Below, in pieces: positions 55,407-63,871 of a DNA stretch of 64,000 nucleotides. The notes below the pieces were generated by a model. The model ran no database searches. It was not told where the DNA came from and was given only the letters and a program-made list of their open reading frames with translations. This DNA comes from Dinoroseobacter sp. (lineage in GTDB: Bacteria; Pseudomonadota; Alphaproteobacteria; Rhodobacterales; Rhodobacteraceae): positions 429,099 through 493,098 of the forward strand of contig JAEPNN010000002.1 in the NCBI GenBank assembly GCA_017643385.1. The letters are read 5' to 3'. The position numbers and the translations under genes were made by a program. How positions within the stretch are numbered: position 1 is the first letter of the stretch; each line of letters opens with the position of its first letter.

Positions 55407-55510
55407 TGCTCTCTCAATAACAGAGCAACGCGCCCGAACCGAGGGGCTGGTGCTGAAAGCGCCCGCCCCGTGGGGGCGGTTCGGGCGCTGCCATTTGCGA
55501 GGCAAATGGC
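55407..55510. repeat. Cluster of three palindromes
   Basis: Three inverted repeats in a row: TGCTCT-N9-AGAGCA (55407-55427); GCGCCCGAACCG-N35-CGGTTCGGGCGC (55430-55488), with an inner GC-rich hairpin; and GCCATTTGC-GAG-GCAAATGGC (55490-55510). They lie between the decayed kinase and an unknown gene. One of them may terminate the unknown gene, but the number and length exceed that need. Confidence 0.65.
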
Positions 55511-55513
55511 TGT

Positions 55514-56158
55514 TCACGGTTCCCTTATCAGGTCCTCTTCCGGAAACACTTTCGATAATTCGCGAGGCAAATCAGGTCGCACAGGCAACTTGACGTTACC
55601 TTCCGCATACCTGTTCGCCTTTCGTATCGGACCACAGACAACCGAGAAGTATTCTTCCAAGTCAACATTGCTCTCAGCGCTCCCGCGCAAGGCCGCTAAT
55701 GGAAATCTCCAGTGTTGGATTCTTTCAGTTCCACGGGCGCTTCTCCTAGTCATCAGGGTGAAGTCATCGCCCTCAAAGCAAACCGCACGAAACGTTGAGT
55801 TGTGAACAATGAAATTCCTGTTCCTCCTCGCTAGATCGAATGCGAGTGCCGAGAACTGAAGTTCATCCGCCCACCAGCTATCACAGCCCTCTTTGCTTGC
55901 CAGATACCTAGCGGCGTCGCTCAACGTCACATTACCCACATGGGCAAAGACGCCAAATGCCGCTGTATCAAGCCCGGCCGCCATCCCAACAAGGTACTTG
56001 AACATCAATTCAACACTATTGAACGACGTCACAACCGTTCCAATGGCTTCATGATGCTCCCCAGGGGTGCGGGTATTTTCATCGACCATTGGATCAAGCC
56101 AATGCGGCCTGACCAATCTGCCATGCGGATTGGCTCTTATGATCTTCGGCTCAGGCAT
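55514..56158 (-). CDS. Hypothetical protein in the rplP-rpmC gap
   Basis: 214-aa soluble protein I do not recognise. The first 30 residues are Pro/His/Arg-rich (LVRPHWLDPMVDENTRTPGE); the rest is predominantly helical with no clear motif and no membrane segment. The start is placed at the ATG at 56158; a TTG at 56173 has the better ribosome site (AAGGAG). It lies in the same direction as the ribosomal genes, after the terminator that follows rplP, so it may have its own promoter. Confidence 0.6.
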   Translation of the reverse strand: MPEPKIIRANPHGRLVRPHWLDPMVDENTRTPGEHHEAIGTVVTSFNSVELMFKYLVGMAAGLDTAAFGVFAHVGNVTLSDAARYLASKEGCDSWWADELQFSALAFDLARRNRNFIVHNSTFRAVCFEGDDFTLMTRRSARGTERIQHWRFPLAALRGSAESNVDLEEYFSVVCGPIRKANRYAEGNVKLPVRPDLPRELSKVFPEEDLIREP

Positions 56159-56225
56159 CGCTGCGCCTACCAAAGCACTCCTTGCCCGATAAATCCAGAA
56201 ATAGCCTGAGTACCACCCAAAGCAA

Positions 56226-56252
56226 AACCCCCGCCTGTTTCCAAGCAGGGGT
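56226..56252 (-). terminator. Terminator after rplP
   Basis: On the minus strand, a GC-rich stem (ACCCCTGC/GCGGGGGT, with mismatches) is followed by TTTTGCTTT. It lies about 70 bp after rplP and would separate the rplB-rplP block from the insertion. Confidence 0.6.
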
Positions 56253-56323
56253 CTCTTAATTTCAAACCGGTTGCGGCCCGGTCGGTTTCTTCGAAACCGC
56301 CAAACGCTTACACGTTTTCGACC

Positions 56324-56737
56324 TCACCAGTCTTCCCGAACGACCGTACGGGTCTTCACCGGCAGCTTCATCGCAGCAAGGCGCAGGGCCTCACGGGCGA
56401 TTGGCTCGGACACGCCGTCGATCTCAAACATGATACGGCCTGGCTTGACCTTCGCGGTCCAGCGGTCGACCGAGCCCTTACCTTTACCCATACGAACTTC
56501 GATAGGCTTTGCGGTAACGGGCAGATCCGGGAAGATCCGGATCCAGACACGGCCCTGACGTTTCATGTGGCGGGTCATCGCGCGGCGTGCCGCTTCGATT
56601 TGACGAGCCGTGATACGTTCAGGCTGGAGTGCTTTCAGACCGTAGGTGCCAAAGTTCAGATCGGAGCCACCTTTGGCTTCACCCCGGATCCGGCCTTTGT
56701 GCATCTTGCGGAACTTTGTGCGCTTTGGTTGCAGCAT
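56324..56737 (-). CDS. rplP: 50S ribosomal protein L16
   Basis: 137-aa protein with [40 protein letters not shown] and [20 protein letters not shown]. It is the last gene of its block; rpmC, its usual successor, is 3.9 kb away. Confidence 0.97.
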   Translation of the reverse strand: MLQPKRTKFRKMHKGRIRGEAKGGSDLNFGTYGLKALQPERITARQIEAARRAMTRHMKRQGRVWIRIFPDLPVTAKPIEVRMGKGKGSVDRWTAKVKPGRIMFEIDGVSEPIAREALRLAAMKLPVKTRTVVREDW

Positions 56738-56749
56738 ATCGTCTACTCC

Positions 56750-57454
56750 TTAGCGGTCGCGACGGGGGCGCGGGCCGCCGCCTTCCTGGAGCTCCTGATG
56801 GCGACGGTCACGGGCAGCAGGATCGTGCTCCATGATTTCACCTTTGAAGATCCAGACCTTGATGCCGATGATCCCATACGGGGTCGAGGCTTCAACAGTT
56901 GCGAAGTCAATGTCAGCACGCAGAGTGTGCAAAGGCACGCGACCTTCACGATACCATTCTGTCCGTGCAATCTCGGCACCGCCAAGACGACCTGCAACGT
57001 TCACCCGGATGCCCAGGGCGCCCATACGCATGGCGTTCTGCACGGCACGCTTCATTGCGCGACGGAAAGAAACACGACGTTCCAGCTGCTGGGCGATGCT
57101 TTCGCCAACGAGCTGTGCGTCAAGTTCCGGCTTGCGGACTTCAACGATGTTGAGGTGCAGTTCGCTGTCGGTCAGGTTCGCCACTTTCTTGCGCAGGCTT
57201 TCGATATCGGCGCCTTTTTTGCCGATGATCACGCCAGGACGCGCGGTGTGGATGGTGACACGGCACTTGCGGTGCGGACGTTCGATGATGACCTTCGAAA
57301 CGCCAGCTTGCTTGCACTCTTTCTCGATGAACTCACGGATCTTGAGATCTTCAAGAAGAAGGTCCCCGTAATCCTTGGTATCGGCGTACCAGCGGCTATC
57401 CCAGGTGCGGTTGACCTGAAGACGCATACCGATCGGGTTTACTTTATGTCCCAT
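56750..57454 (-). CDS. rpsC: 30S ribosomal protein S3
   Basis: 234-aa protein with [20 protein letters not shown], a KH domain ([20 protein letters not shown]) and [20 protein letters not shown]. It overlaps rplV by one base. Confidence 0.97.
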   Translation of the reverse strand: MGHKVNPIGMRLQVNRTWDSRWYADTKDYGDLLLEDLKIREFIEKECKQAGVSKVIIERPHRKCRVTIHTARPGVIIGKKGADIESLRKKVANLTDSELHLNIVEVRKPELDAQLVGESIAQQLERRVSFRRAMKRAVQNAMRMGALGIRVNVAGRLGGAEIARTEWYREGRVPLHTLRADIDFATVEASTPYGIIGIKVWIFKGEIMEHDPAARDRRHQELQEGGGPRPRRDR

Positions 57455-57834
57455 TAGGCTTGCTCCTCAATCTGGCGCACCAGGATCGTCAGTTCTGCGA
57501 ACGGCTTGGTGATCTTGCCGAACCGGCCACGCGCACGTGGACGACCACGCTTCATGGTGAGGTTCTTGCCGACATAGGCCTCGGCCACGATCAGCTCGTC
57601 CACGTCGAGGTTGTGATTGTTTTCTGCATTGGCAATTGCCGACTGCAGGCACTTTTTCACATCCACTGCGATCCGCTTCTTCGAGAAGGTCAGATCGGAC
57701 AGCGCTTTTTCGACCGACTTGCCGCGGATCAGGCCCGCAACCAAGTTCAGCTTCTGAGGGCTGACGCGCAGCATGCGCAGCTTCGCCATCGCCTCGTTAT
57801 CCGCCACGCGGCGGGGATTTTTATCCTTACCCAT
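57454..57834 (-). CDS. rplV: 50S ribosomal protein L22
   Basis: 126-aa tunnel protein with [40 protein letters not shown] and the loop [16 protein letters not shown]. It lies 3 bp after rpsS. Confidence 0.97.
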   Translation of the reverse strand: MGKDKNPRRVADNEAMAKLRMLRVSPQKLNLVAGLIRGKSVEKALSDLTFSKKRIAVDVKKCLQSAIANAENNHNLDVDELIVAEAYVGKNLTMKRGRPRARGRFGKITKPFAELTILVRQIEEQA

Positions 57835-57837
57835 GGC

Positions 57838-58116
57838 TTATTTCCTTTTGGCTTTCTTGTCCGCCGCATGACCGTAATAGGTGCGCGTTGGAGAGTATTC
57901 GCCGAACTTTTGACCGATCATGTCTTCGGTGACGTTTACCGGGATGTGCTTTTTCCCGTTGTAGACAGCGAAGGTGAGACCAACAAACTGAGGCAGAATG
58001 GTCGAGCGACGCGACCAGATCTTGATGACCTCGTTGCGACCCGACTCGCGGGCTTTTTCGGCCTTCTTGAGGACATAAGAGTCGACAAAAGGACCTTTCC
58101 AGACAGAACGCGACAT
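57838..58116 (-). CDS. rpsS: 30S ribosomal protein S19
   Basis: 92-aa head protein with [40 protein letters not shown] and [20 protein letters not shown]. It lies 3 bp after rplB. Confidence 0.98.
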   Translation of the reverse strand: MSRSVWKGPFVDSYVLKKAEKARESGRNEVIKIWSRRSTILPQFVGLTFAVYNGKKHIPVNVTEDMIGQKFGEYSPTRTYYGHAADKKAKRK

Positions 58117-58119
58117 CTA

Positions 58120-58962
58120 TCAGCGCCCCTTCTTCTTGGCGTGCCGCGAGCGGATGATCAGCTTCGAGGACGCTTTGTTCTTGTTGCGAGTACGTGCACC
58201 TTTGGTTGGCTTGCCCCAAGGGGTAACCGGGTGACGACCACCAGAGGTCCGGCCTTCACCACCACCATGGGGGTGATCGACGGGGTTCATCACGACACCG
58301 CGCACAGAAGGACGGATGCCCTTGTGACGGTTGCGACCCGCTTTACCGAAGTTCTGGTTGGAGTTGTCGGGGTTCGAGACCGCGCCAACGGTTGCGATGC
58401 ATTCCTGGCGCACCAGACGCAGTTCGCCCGAAGAGAGGCGGATCTGGGCGTAGCCACCGTCACGACCAACAAACTGTGCGTAAGCACCGGCTGCACGGGC
58501 GATCTGACCGCCTTTGCCTGGCTTGAGTTCGATGTTGTGAACAATGGTCCCGATCGGCATGCCCGAGAACGGCATCGCGTTGCCAGGCTTGATGTCGGCT
58601 TTCGCGCTTGAGATCACCTGATCGCCAACGGCGAGGCGCTGTGGCGCGAGGATGTAGGATTGGGTGCCATCTTCGTACTGGATCAGTGCGATAAAGGCAG
58701 TCCGGTTAGGGTCATATTCAATGCGCTGTACCGTTGCGGGCATATCCATCTTGGTGCGCTTGAAATCGACGATGCGGTAGAGGCGTTTTGCCCCGCCGCC
58801 CTTGCGACGCATCGTGATCCGTCCGGTATTGTTCCGGCCACCGTTCTTGGTCAAACCCTGTGTAAGGGATTTGACCGGACGGCCTTTCCAAAGCTCCGAA
58901 CGGTCGATCAGCACCAGCCCGCGCTGGCCCGGCGTCGTCGGCTTATACGACTTGAGTGCCAT
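58120..58962 (-). CDS. rplB: 50S ribosomal protein L2
   Basis: 280-aa protein at the peptidyl transferase centre, starting [20 protein letters not shown]. The conserved [20 protein letters not shown] region with its functional His is intact. It is the first gene of a block that restarts here. Its first 14 codons and leader are repeated at 60117-60187. Confidence 0.98.
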   Translation of the reverse strand: MALKSYKPTTPGQRGLVLIDRSELWKGRPVKSLTQGLTKNGGRNNTGRITMRRKGGGAKRLYRIVDFKRTKMDMPATVQRIEYDPNRTAFIALIQYEDGTQSYILAPQRLAVGDQVISSAKADIKPGNAMPFSGMPIGTIVHNIELKPGKGGQIARAAGAYAQFVGRDGGYAQIRLSSGELRLVRQECIATVGAVSNPDNSNQNFGKAGRNRHKGIRPSVRGVVMNPVDHPHGGGEGRTSGGRHPVTPWGKPTKGARTRNKNKASSKLIIRSRHAKKKGR

Positions 58963-58991
58963 GCTTTCTGTCTTCCGTTTGCTTCGCGGGG
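58921..58991. repeat. Direct repeat copy A: rplB start and leader
   Basis: 71 bp covering the first 14 codons of rplB and 29 bp of leader, identical at 70 of 71 positions to 60117-60187. A weaker homology continues at 59083-59143 against 60188-60253 after a 91-bp segment missing from copy B. Copy A is the working one, since it joins the full rplB. Confidence 0.9.
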
Positions 58992-59084
58992 TCTTGAGAC
59001 CCCTGTCTGTTTAAAGGGCCCCGAAGGTCCCTGGTGGTCAGTGCGCTTACGCGCAACGAAACCGCCCCGGACGAATCCGGGGCG
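58988..59084 (-). promoter_or_regulatory. rplB leader hairpins
   Basis: Two hairpins in the rplB leader: GGGGTC-TTGA-GACCCC (58988-59003) and CGCCCCGGA-CGAA-TCCGGGGCG (59063-59084), the latter followed on the minus strand by GTTTCGTT. The second could terminate read-through from the oxidoreductase gene or act in feedback control. It is absent from repeat copy B. Confidence 0.5.
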
Positions 59085-59098
59085 TGTTCGATGGGGTG

Positions 59099-59127
59099 CG
59101 TTTAGGGTGTGTTGGCTGGGCGGTCAA
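59099..59127 (-). promoter_or_regulatory. Candidate promoter of the rplB block
   Basis: On the minus strand, TTGACC is separated by 17 bp from TAAACG, followed by CACCCC. The start would be about 130 bp upstream of rplB. It is the best -35 match of the three block promoters. A degenerate copy lies at 60203-60231. Confidence 0.65.
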
Positions 59128-59144
59128 GGGGACACCGCTGCTAT

Positions 59145-60011
59145 CTATGCGACGGTATCATCCCCGCCCTGCTCGTAGGCCCAACGCACCAGTGCTGCGG
59201 GATCTTCTTCTAGCAGACCCGCCGCGTCCATCGCCTCTTCAAACCCTGCATAGGTGGACAGAAGAGGCGCAGACAGACCATGCGCATCAACAATTTCGCG
59301 GAAGATGGCGTTGTCCTTGAAGGTTCCGCTCATCGCAAATCCAACCTCGGGATCTTCACCCAGAATCTTGGGCAAGCGCGCTGCGATCATGGGCAGACCG
59401 GCAGGGCCACCGCTGAGGATTTTCAGCGTGGTATCGAGCCTCATGCCAGCACGCTTTGCAACCGGCAGAAGCTCGGCAAGCCCTGCGATATAGACCTGCA
59501 GCATCCCGTTGTTGATCATCTTCATGATCTGGCCGGCGCCCGATGGCCCCACGTGGAACACCCGTTCCGTGATCCTGTTCAGAACCAGATTGGCCTGTTC
59601 TGCGGCTTTATCCGTCCCGCCCATGAACACACCGCATTGACCGGCGAGAACCAGTTCGGGGCCACCTGCGATCGGAGCATCGACAATGGTGGCACCAGCA
59701 GCTTCAATCTGATCCGTACGATCCTGCAGCACACGCGGTGAAACGGTGCTGGTATCGATGATCTGTTTGCCAGCCAGATCAAGCGCCAGCGCTGCGTCCA
59801 GCACGTCAGCCACCGCGTCATTGTCAAAAAGGCTAAGGAGGATCGTATCGCTTTGGGCGACCAGTGAGGCCAGATCAGGGGCGGAGGTGATCCCGTCTAC
59901 GGTACGCCCGCTGCGGGTCCAGCCGATGACTTGAGATGCGTCATTTGCCGACAAGCGCTGCGCGATGGCCGAGCCCATGCGCCCCAATCCGACGATACCA
60001 ATATGTTCCAT
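59145..60011 (-). CDS. NAD(P)-dependent oxidoreductase, 3-hydroxyisobutyrate dehydrogenase family
   Basis: 288-aa beta-hydroxyacid dehydrogenase. The nucleotide loop is IGIVGLGRMGSAIAQRL, the substrate loop is DAPIAGGPELVLAGQ (variant of DAPVSGG), and the catalytic Lys lies in GAGQIMKMINNGML. The substrate is not evident. The ATG at 60011 follows GGGGA. It sits between two copies of the rplB promoter-leader and appears to use the upstream, degenerate copy as its promoter. Confidence 0.88.
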   Translation of the reverse strand: MEHIGIVGLGRMGSAIAQRLSANDASQVIGWTRSGRTVDGITSAPDLASLVAQSDTILLSLFDNDAVADVLDAALALDLAGKQIIDTSTVSPRVLQDRTDQIEAAGATIVDAPIAGGPELVLAGQCGVFMGGTDKAAEQANLVLNRITERVFHVGPSGAGQIMKMINNGMLQVYIAGLAELLPVAKRAGMRLDTTLKILSGGPAGLPMIAARLPKILGEDPEVGFAMSGTFKDNAIFREIVDAHGLSAPLLSTYAGFEEAMDAAGLLEEDPAALVRWAYEQGGDDTVA

Positions 60012-60113
60012 AACTTTCCCCATTTTGGAAGAGAATGGACGGGTGAAAGGTATCCGGCAACAGGTTTGCTAAAGGGTAAGAAAGGGGGAGCCAGAAAATG
60101 GTGAGCTACTAGG

Positions 60114-60158
60114 TCAGCGCTGGCCCGGCGTCGTCGGCTTATACGACTTGAGTGCCAT
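60114..60158 (-). pseudogene. Truncated rplB copy (14 codons)
   Basis: Repeat copy B carries the rplB ATG and the codons for [14 protein letters not shown], then TGA where the parent has GGG. It could be translated as a 14-aa peptide before the oxidoreductase gene, with the same ribosome site as rplB, and might couple to it, though 103 bp separate the two. Confidence 0.75.
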
Positions 60159-60187
60159 GTTTTCTGTCTTCCGTTTGCTTCGCGGGG
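60117..60187. repeat. Direct repeat copy B: rplB start and leader
   Basis: 71 bp matching 58921-58991 with one mismatch (60160 against 58964), in the same orientation. Together with copy A it brackets the oxidoreductase gene. The single mismatch implies recent origin or gene conversion. Confidence 0.9.
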
Positions 60188-60202
60188 CGTTGTCGATGGG
60201 GT

Positions 60203-60231
60203 CGTTCAGGGGGTGTGGGGGCGGGGGTCAA
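60203..60231 (-). promoter_or_regulatory. Degenerate copy of the rplB promoter before the oxidoreductase gene
   Basis: On the minus strand, TTGACC-N17-TGAACG-ACCCCA corresponds position by position to the rplB promoter. The -35 is unchanged and the -10 carries one change. It overlaps the stop codon of the upstream membrane-protein gene (60228). Confidence 0.55.
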
Positions 60232-60731
60232 GGGTTTCCTAGGTGCCGCCGCTGCTTTGCGACTTCGACCAACAAAAACGGCAAACGGGCCGACCACAGG
60301 AATGAAAAAACACCAAGAAAGGCACCAACACCTGCGCTTATTTTCACAAAATTCCCAGGGGTCTGCACTGAGGGATCATACAGCCATTTAAAGACTAGCG
60401 CTCCGAAAAGTGCCGCAAAAAAGAGCATGAATACAACAATCTGACCAACTACGAGTGCCTCATCATCGTTACTAACGATGTTATTCATCCTCTGTGCTTC
60501 AAACTGATCCTTTAAATGTTTCTTAGCTATTGAAACTGGCACGACTAAGACAGCCACTACCGCCAGCGAAACACCGACCAAGATTGAGATAATCGCGGAC
60601 AAAAGATCTACTATTGACGCGAACTTCGAAGGATCACTGTATGCTGACATACAAAAAGTAATGGAAACGCCGACAGTGACCGCGAACCAGACAAAAGTGA
60701 CCTTGCTGTTTCCTTTAACCACTGAGGGCAC
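60228..60731 (-). CDS. Hypothetical four-helix membrane protein (cassette gene 2)
   Basis: 167-aa protein with four predicted membrane helices at about residues 11-31, 39-68, 92-115 and 128-152, a cytoplasmic-looking loop rich in charged residues between helices 2 and 3 (KKHLKDQFEAQRMNN), and a basic tail. No family is recognised. Its 5' end overlaps the 305-aa gene by 17 bp, so the two are translationally coupled. Its last dozen codons come from sequence shared with the rplB-region repeat. Small membrane proteins of this type act as pores in some defence systems; that is only an analogy. Confidence 0.65.
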   Translation of the reverse strand: MPSVVKGNSKVTFVWFAVTVGVSITFCMSAYSDPSKFASIVDLLSAIISILVGVSLAVVAVLVVPVSIAKKHLKDQFEAQRMNNIVSNDDEALVVGQIVVFMLFFAALFGALVFKWLYDPSVQTPGNFVKISAGVGAFLGVFSFLWSARLPFLLVEVAKQRRHLGNP

Positions 60732-61632
60732 CGTGAGACTTTAGATCAATGTACCACTGCGCTAGTTCAGATTTAGCACTGGAAAACGAAAAACTGTTTG
60801 CGTGTCGCTTAAGAAGAACTTGCTTTGAAACCTTAAGGGATGCGTTGGAGATCTTTGTTCCGTCTTCCAATTTAATCTTGTAGCGATCTACGGAGCCAGC
60901 AACCATCAACTCTTGCCCGATGTCGGTAAGCCACTCGTCCTTTGGCACCTCATCCTTCACAAATTTCCCACGGGTTAACACCATCCTTCCGGCTGCGTTA
61001 GCGCGATGCTTCAGATCATCAGTTTTCTTAGGCGATCCAAAGATCATTTGCATGACCTTTGCGCCTGCTTGGTTTCTTGTGTCCAAGGCAAGTGCTTCAA
61101 AGTAGCTTTCAACATAAAACTCCACTTCTTTGACACCGACTTCGCGTATTGTTTCAAGTGTGGTTTTGTCCGGAACGTCAGTAATCTTCATCTTCACGTC
61201 TTCACCGAGCACTTCAACTTTCGCAGCAAGTGCTAACACGTTCTGACAAAATGTTCCACTTTTGTTTCTCATATTGCAAGCGACCAGGTGGTCCGCGACA
61301 ATGTAGCAAACTAATTCACTCTTGAGGAAGTGGCGCTTGCCTGGATGGAAGAACTCTTCAACAGCGGCGGAATTATCCTCCGTGTCTAGATTGACAACCC
61401 CAATCGCACCCGGCTCAAACTCAACCACCCGCACAAAAATACCCCTACCGTTTGGCCCCTCATCCAGGCCAGCGAAGAACTGATTTGAGATTAGGTCAAT
61501 TGGAACAATTCTATCTTTGGCATTCGGTAGTCGTTCAAAGGCACTTCTGAGCACTTCCTCAAGGCTGCCGTTAAAGCCTTCGTTAAAGTACGATCTCTGA
61601 AGCGTTAGTGTCTTTTGCCTAACTCCAACCAA
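60715..61632 (-). CDS. Hypothetical 305-aa protein (cassette gene 1)
   Basis: Soluble protein with no membrane segment. It begins at a TTG (61632) after AAGG at about 8 bp; no in-frame ATG occurs before residue 118, and the upstream sequence is not coding. Visible blocks: NEGFNGSLEEVLRSAFERL, GRGIFVRVVEFEPGAIGVV, then HFLKSELVCYIVADHLVACN, and a C-terminal basic part KVSKQVLLKRHANSFSFSSA. It has a mixed alpha/beta look. I recognise no family. It is richer in A+T than the ribosomal genes around it, suggesting transfer. It overlaps the membrane-protein gene by 17 bp. Confidence 0.65.
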   Translation of the reverse strand: MVGVRQKTLTLQRSYFNEGFNGSLEEVLRSAFERLPNAKDRIVPIDLISNQFFAGLDEGPNGRGIFVRVVEFEPGAIGVVNLDTEDNSAAVEEFFHPGKRHFLKSELVCYIVADHLVACNMRNKSGTFCQNVLALAAKVEVLGEDVKMKITDVPDKTTLETIREVGVKEVEFYVESYFEALALDTRNQAGAKVMQMIFGSPKKTDDLKHRANAAGRMVLTRGKFVKDEVPKDEWLTDIGQELMVAGSVDRYKIKLEDGTKISNASLKVSKQVLLKRHANSFSFSSAKSELAQWYIDLKSHGALSG

Positions 61633-61697
61633 CTCAACTACCTTTTAAACAAACTTTACCGCACCGCACCTTAACAGGCTTAGTCAGTTCGCCAAAC

Positions 61698-61730
61698 AAA
61701 AACCCCGGCTGCATCTCTGCGACCGGGGTT
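61698..61730 (-). terminator. Terminator after rplW
   Basis: AACCCCGG...CCGGGGTT is an 8-bp stem with an inner GCA/TGC stem, followed on the minus strand by TTTTTG. It lies 33 bp after rplW and would end the rpsJ-rplW transcript before the cassette. Confidence 0.8.
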
Positions 61731-61762
61731 CTTGATTTCGTATCGGCGGTATCGCCAGACTG

Positions 61763-62059
61763 TTAAAGCCCGGTGCTCACGTCGATTGTGTTGCCCTCTT
61801 CGAGCGTCACATAGGCTTTCTTGACGTCCTTGCGCTTGCCGAGTTGGCCCCGGAACCGCTTGACCTTGCCTTTGGTGATCGTCGTGTTGACCGCCTTCAC
61901 CTTCACACCAAAGAGGGTTTCAACCGCCTCTTTGATCGCTGGTTTGTTCGCGTCGATGGCGACCTCGAACACCACTGCGCCGTTCTCGGACGCCATTGTG
62001 GCCTTCTCGGTAATGATCGGCTTGCGGATCACATCGTAGTGCTTTGGTGCAGTGCTCAT
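61763..62059 (-). CDS. rplW: 50S ribosomal protein L23
   Basis: 98-aa tunnel-exit protein with [40 protein letters not shown] and [20 protein letters not shown]. It overlaps rplD by 4 bp. It ends its block; rplB, normally next, is 2.8 kb away. Confidence 0.97.
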   Translation of the reverse strand: MSTAPKHYDVIRKPIITEKATMASENGAVVFEVAIDANKPAIKEAVETLFGVKVKAVNTTITKGKVKRFRGQLGKRKDVKKAYVTLEEGNTIDVSTGL

Positions 62060-62673
62060 TTCAGGCGAGCCTCCAATGCTTCGACCCCTGCTTTGGTCAG
62101 CACGAGCGTATCGCGCCGCAGGATGTCATAGACGTTTGCGCCTTGCGTTGGCAGGACGTCGACCGTGTCGAGGTTTGCCGCTGCTTTGGCAAAGTTCGCA
62201 TCGATCTCGGCACCGTCAATGACCAGTGCACGCTTCCAACCAAGGTTCTTGACCGCTTTGGCCAGCTCGGACGTTTTACCCGAAGCAGACGCTGCATCGA
62301 TCACAACCAGTTCGCCCGCTTTTGCTTTCGCGGACAGCGCGTGGCGCAGGCCCAGCTTGCGGAACTTCTTGGTCAGGTCGTGACCGTGGCTGCGCGGGGT
62401 TGGGCCCTTGTAGATACCACCACCACGAAAGATCGGAGCATTCCGGTCACCATGGCGTGCGCCACCGGTGCCCTTCTGGCGATAGATCTTCTTGGTCGAG
62501 TAGCTGGTCTCGGACCGGGTCTTGACCTTATGGGTGCCAGCTTGTGCGTTGTTACGCTGCCAGCGCACGACGCGGTGCAGGATGTCAGCACGTGGCTCAA
62601 GACCAAACAGTGCGTCGTCCAGATCAACCGTACCGGCTTTGGACCCGTCGAGGGTGATTACGTCGGTTTTCAT
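62056..62673 (-). CDS. rplD: 50S ribosomal protein L4
   Basis: 205-aa protein with the extended loop [20 protein letters not shown] that lines the exit tunnel and [21 protein letters not shown]4 represses the S10 operon in some bacteria; whether it does so here is not shown. Overlaps of 4 bp join it to rplC and rplW. Confidence 0.97.
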   Translation of the reverse strand: MKTDVITLDGSKAGTVDLDDALFGLEPRADILHRVVRWQRNNAQAGTHKVKTRSETSYSTKKIYRQKGTGGARHGDRNAPIFRGGGIYKGPTPRSHGHDLTKKFRKLGLRHALSAKAKAGELVVIDAASASGKTSELAKAVKNLGWKRALVIDGAEIDANFAKAAANLDTVDVLPTQGANVYDILRRDTLVLTKAGVEALEARLK

Positions 62674-63404
62674 TCTTCCGCTCCCTCAGCTGGCGCTTCC
62701 GCCGGGGCTTCAGCAGGTGCCTCGGTTGCTGCAACTTTCAGCGCAGCAGGCATTGGCAGCCCGTCTGGTGCCTTTTTCTTCACGGCATCCTTGATGGTGA
62801 CCCAGCCACCCTTGGAGCCGGGAACGGCGCCCTTGATCATGATAAGACCACGATCGGCGTCGGTCTTGACGACCTCAAGGTTCTGGGTGGTAACACGGGC
62901 AGCACCCATGTGACCGGCCATCTTCTTGCCTTTGAAAACCTTGCCCGGATCCTGACACTGACCCGTAGAGCCGTGCGAACGGTGCGAAATCGAAACACCG
63001 TGGGATGCGCGAAGGCCCCCAAAGTTGTGGCGCTTCATTGCACCGGCAAAGCCTTTACCGATGGAGGTGCCCGACACGTCAACCTTCTGACCTTCGAGGA
63101 AGTGCTCGGCGGAGATTTCCGCACCGACTTCGATCAGGTTCTCAGGGCTCACGCGGAATTCGGCGACCTTACGCTTCGGCTCAACCTTTGCAGCGGCGAA
63201 ATGGCCGCGCATGGCCTGGCTGACGCGCTTGGCTTTGACCGAACCGGTACCAAGCTGAACTGCGGTATAGCCGTCACGATCCGCGGTACGCTGATCGACG
63301 ACCTGCAGGTTGTCGAGTTGAAGAACGGTCACAGGAATCTGCTTGCCGTCTTCCATGAACAGACGGGTCATGCCCATCTTCTTTGCGATCACTCCAGAGC
63401 GCAT
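62670..63404 (-). CDS. rplC: 50S ribosomal protein L3
   Basis: 244-aa protein with [20 protein letters not shown] and the functional loop [20 protein letters not shown], whose Gln is often methylated. A C-terminal Ala/Pro/Glu-rich tail of about 25 residues ([14 protein letters not shown]) is typical of Rhodobacteraceae. It lies 14 bp after rpsJ. Confidence 0.97.
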   Translation of the reverse strand: MRSGVIAKKMGMTRLFMEDGKQIPVTVLQLDNLQVVDQRTADRDGYTAVQLGTGSVKAKRVSQAMRGHFAAAKVEPKRKVAEFRVSPENLIEVGAEISAEHFLEGQKVDVSGTSIGKGFAGAMKRHNFGGLRASHGVSISHRSHGSTGQCQDPGKVFKGKKMAGHMGAARVTTQNLEVVKTDADRGLIMIKGAVPGSKGGWVTIKDAVKKKAPDGLPMPAALKVAATEAPAEAPAEAPAEGAEE

Positions 63405-63418
63405 AATCAGTGCCCTCC

Positions 63419-63733
63419 TTAGACCGAGATCTGAACGTCGACGCCAGCAGCCAGGTCGAGCTTCATGAGCGCGTCCACGGTCTGTGGGGTTGGGTCGACA
63501 ATGTCCAGAAGACGCTTGTGCGTCCGGATTTCGAACTGGTCACGAGATTTCTTGTCCACGTGAGGACCACGCAGAACGGTGAACTTCTCGATCTTGTTTG
63601 GCAGCGGGATGGGGCCGCGCACGGTCGCACCGGTCCGCTTTGCCGTGTTTACGATTTCCTGGGTGCTTGCGTCGAGCACACGGTAATCGAAGGCTTTTAG
63701 CCGGATGCGGATATTCTGGCTTTGGATGGCCAT
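63419..63733 (-). CDS. rpsJ: 30S ribosomal protein S10
   Basis: 104-aa protein starting [20 protein letters not shown], with [20 protein letters not shown]. The ATG at 63733 follows GGGGAT; a longer in-frame start is not supported. It also acts in Nus antitermination in other bacteria. It heads the S10 operon after tuf. Confidence 0.97.
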   Translation of the reverse strand: MAIQSQNIRIRLKAFDYRVLDASTQEIVNTAKRTGATVRGPIPLPNKIEKFTVLRGPHVDKKSRDQFEIRTHKRLLDIVDPTPQTVDALMKLDLAAGVDVQISV

Positions 63734-63847
63734 CTTAGTATCCCCTTCGAGGGCTTGAGACATGAGAGGAAGAACCGCGCGCATCGCGCCCCTTCATCAA
63801 GTCTTGTTGTTTTTGGCGAGGCGGCGGACCGCCTCGCGAAATCTTTC

Positions 63848-63871
63848 GAATAAGGTTTATGTCTTATTCGG
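63848..63871. repeat. Inverted repeat at the tuf stop
   Basis: CGAATAAG-N8-CTTATTCG is a perfect 8-bp palindrome covering the tuf stop codon. A GC-rich stem, GGCGAGGCGG/CCGCCTCGC, lies beside it at about 63817-63838. T-tails are lacking on the minus strand, so termination between tuf and rpsJ is uncertain. Confidence 0.5.

Noticed and set aside
56567..57457. Long ORF (296 aa) antisense to rpsC
   Set aside because: It mirrors the conserved ribosomal gene; the translation has no protein-like pattern and arises from codon bias.
57460..58611. 383-aa ORF antisense to rplV, rpsS and rplB
   Set aside because: Shadow of ribosomal genes.
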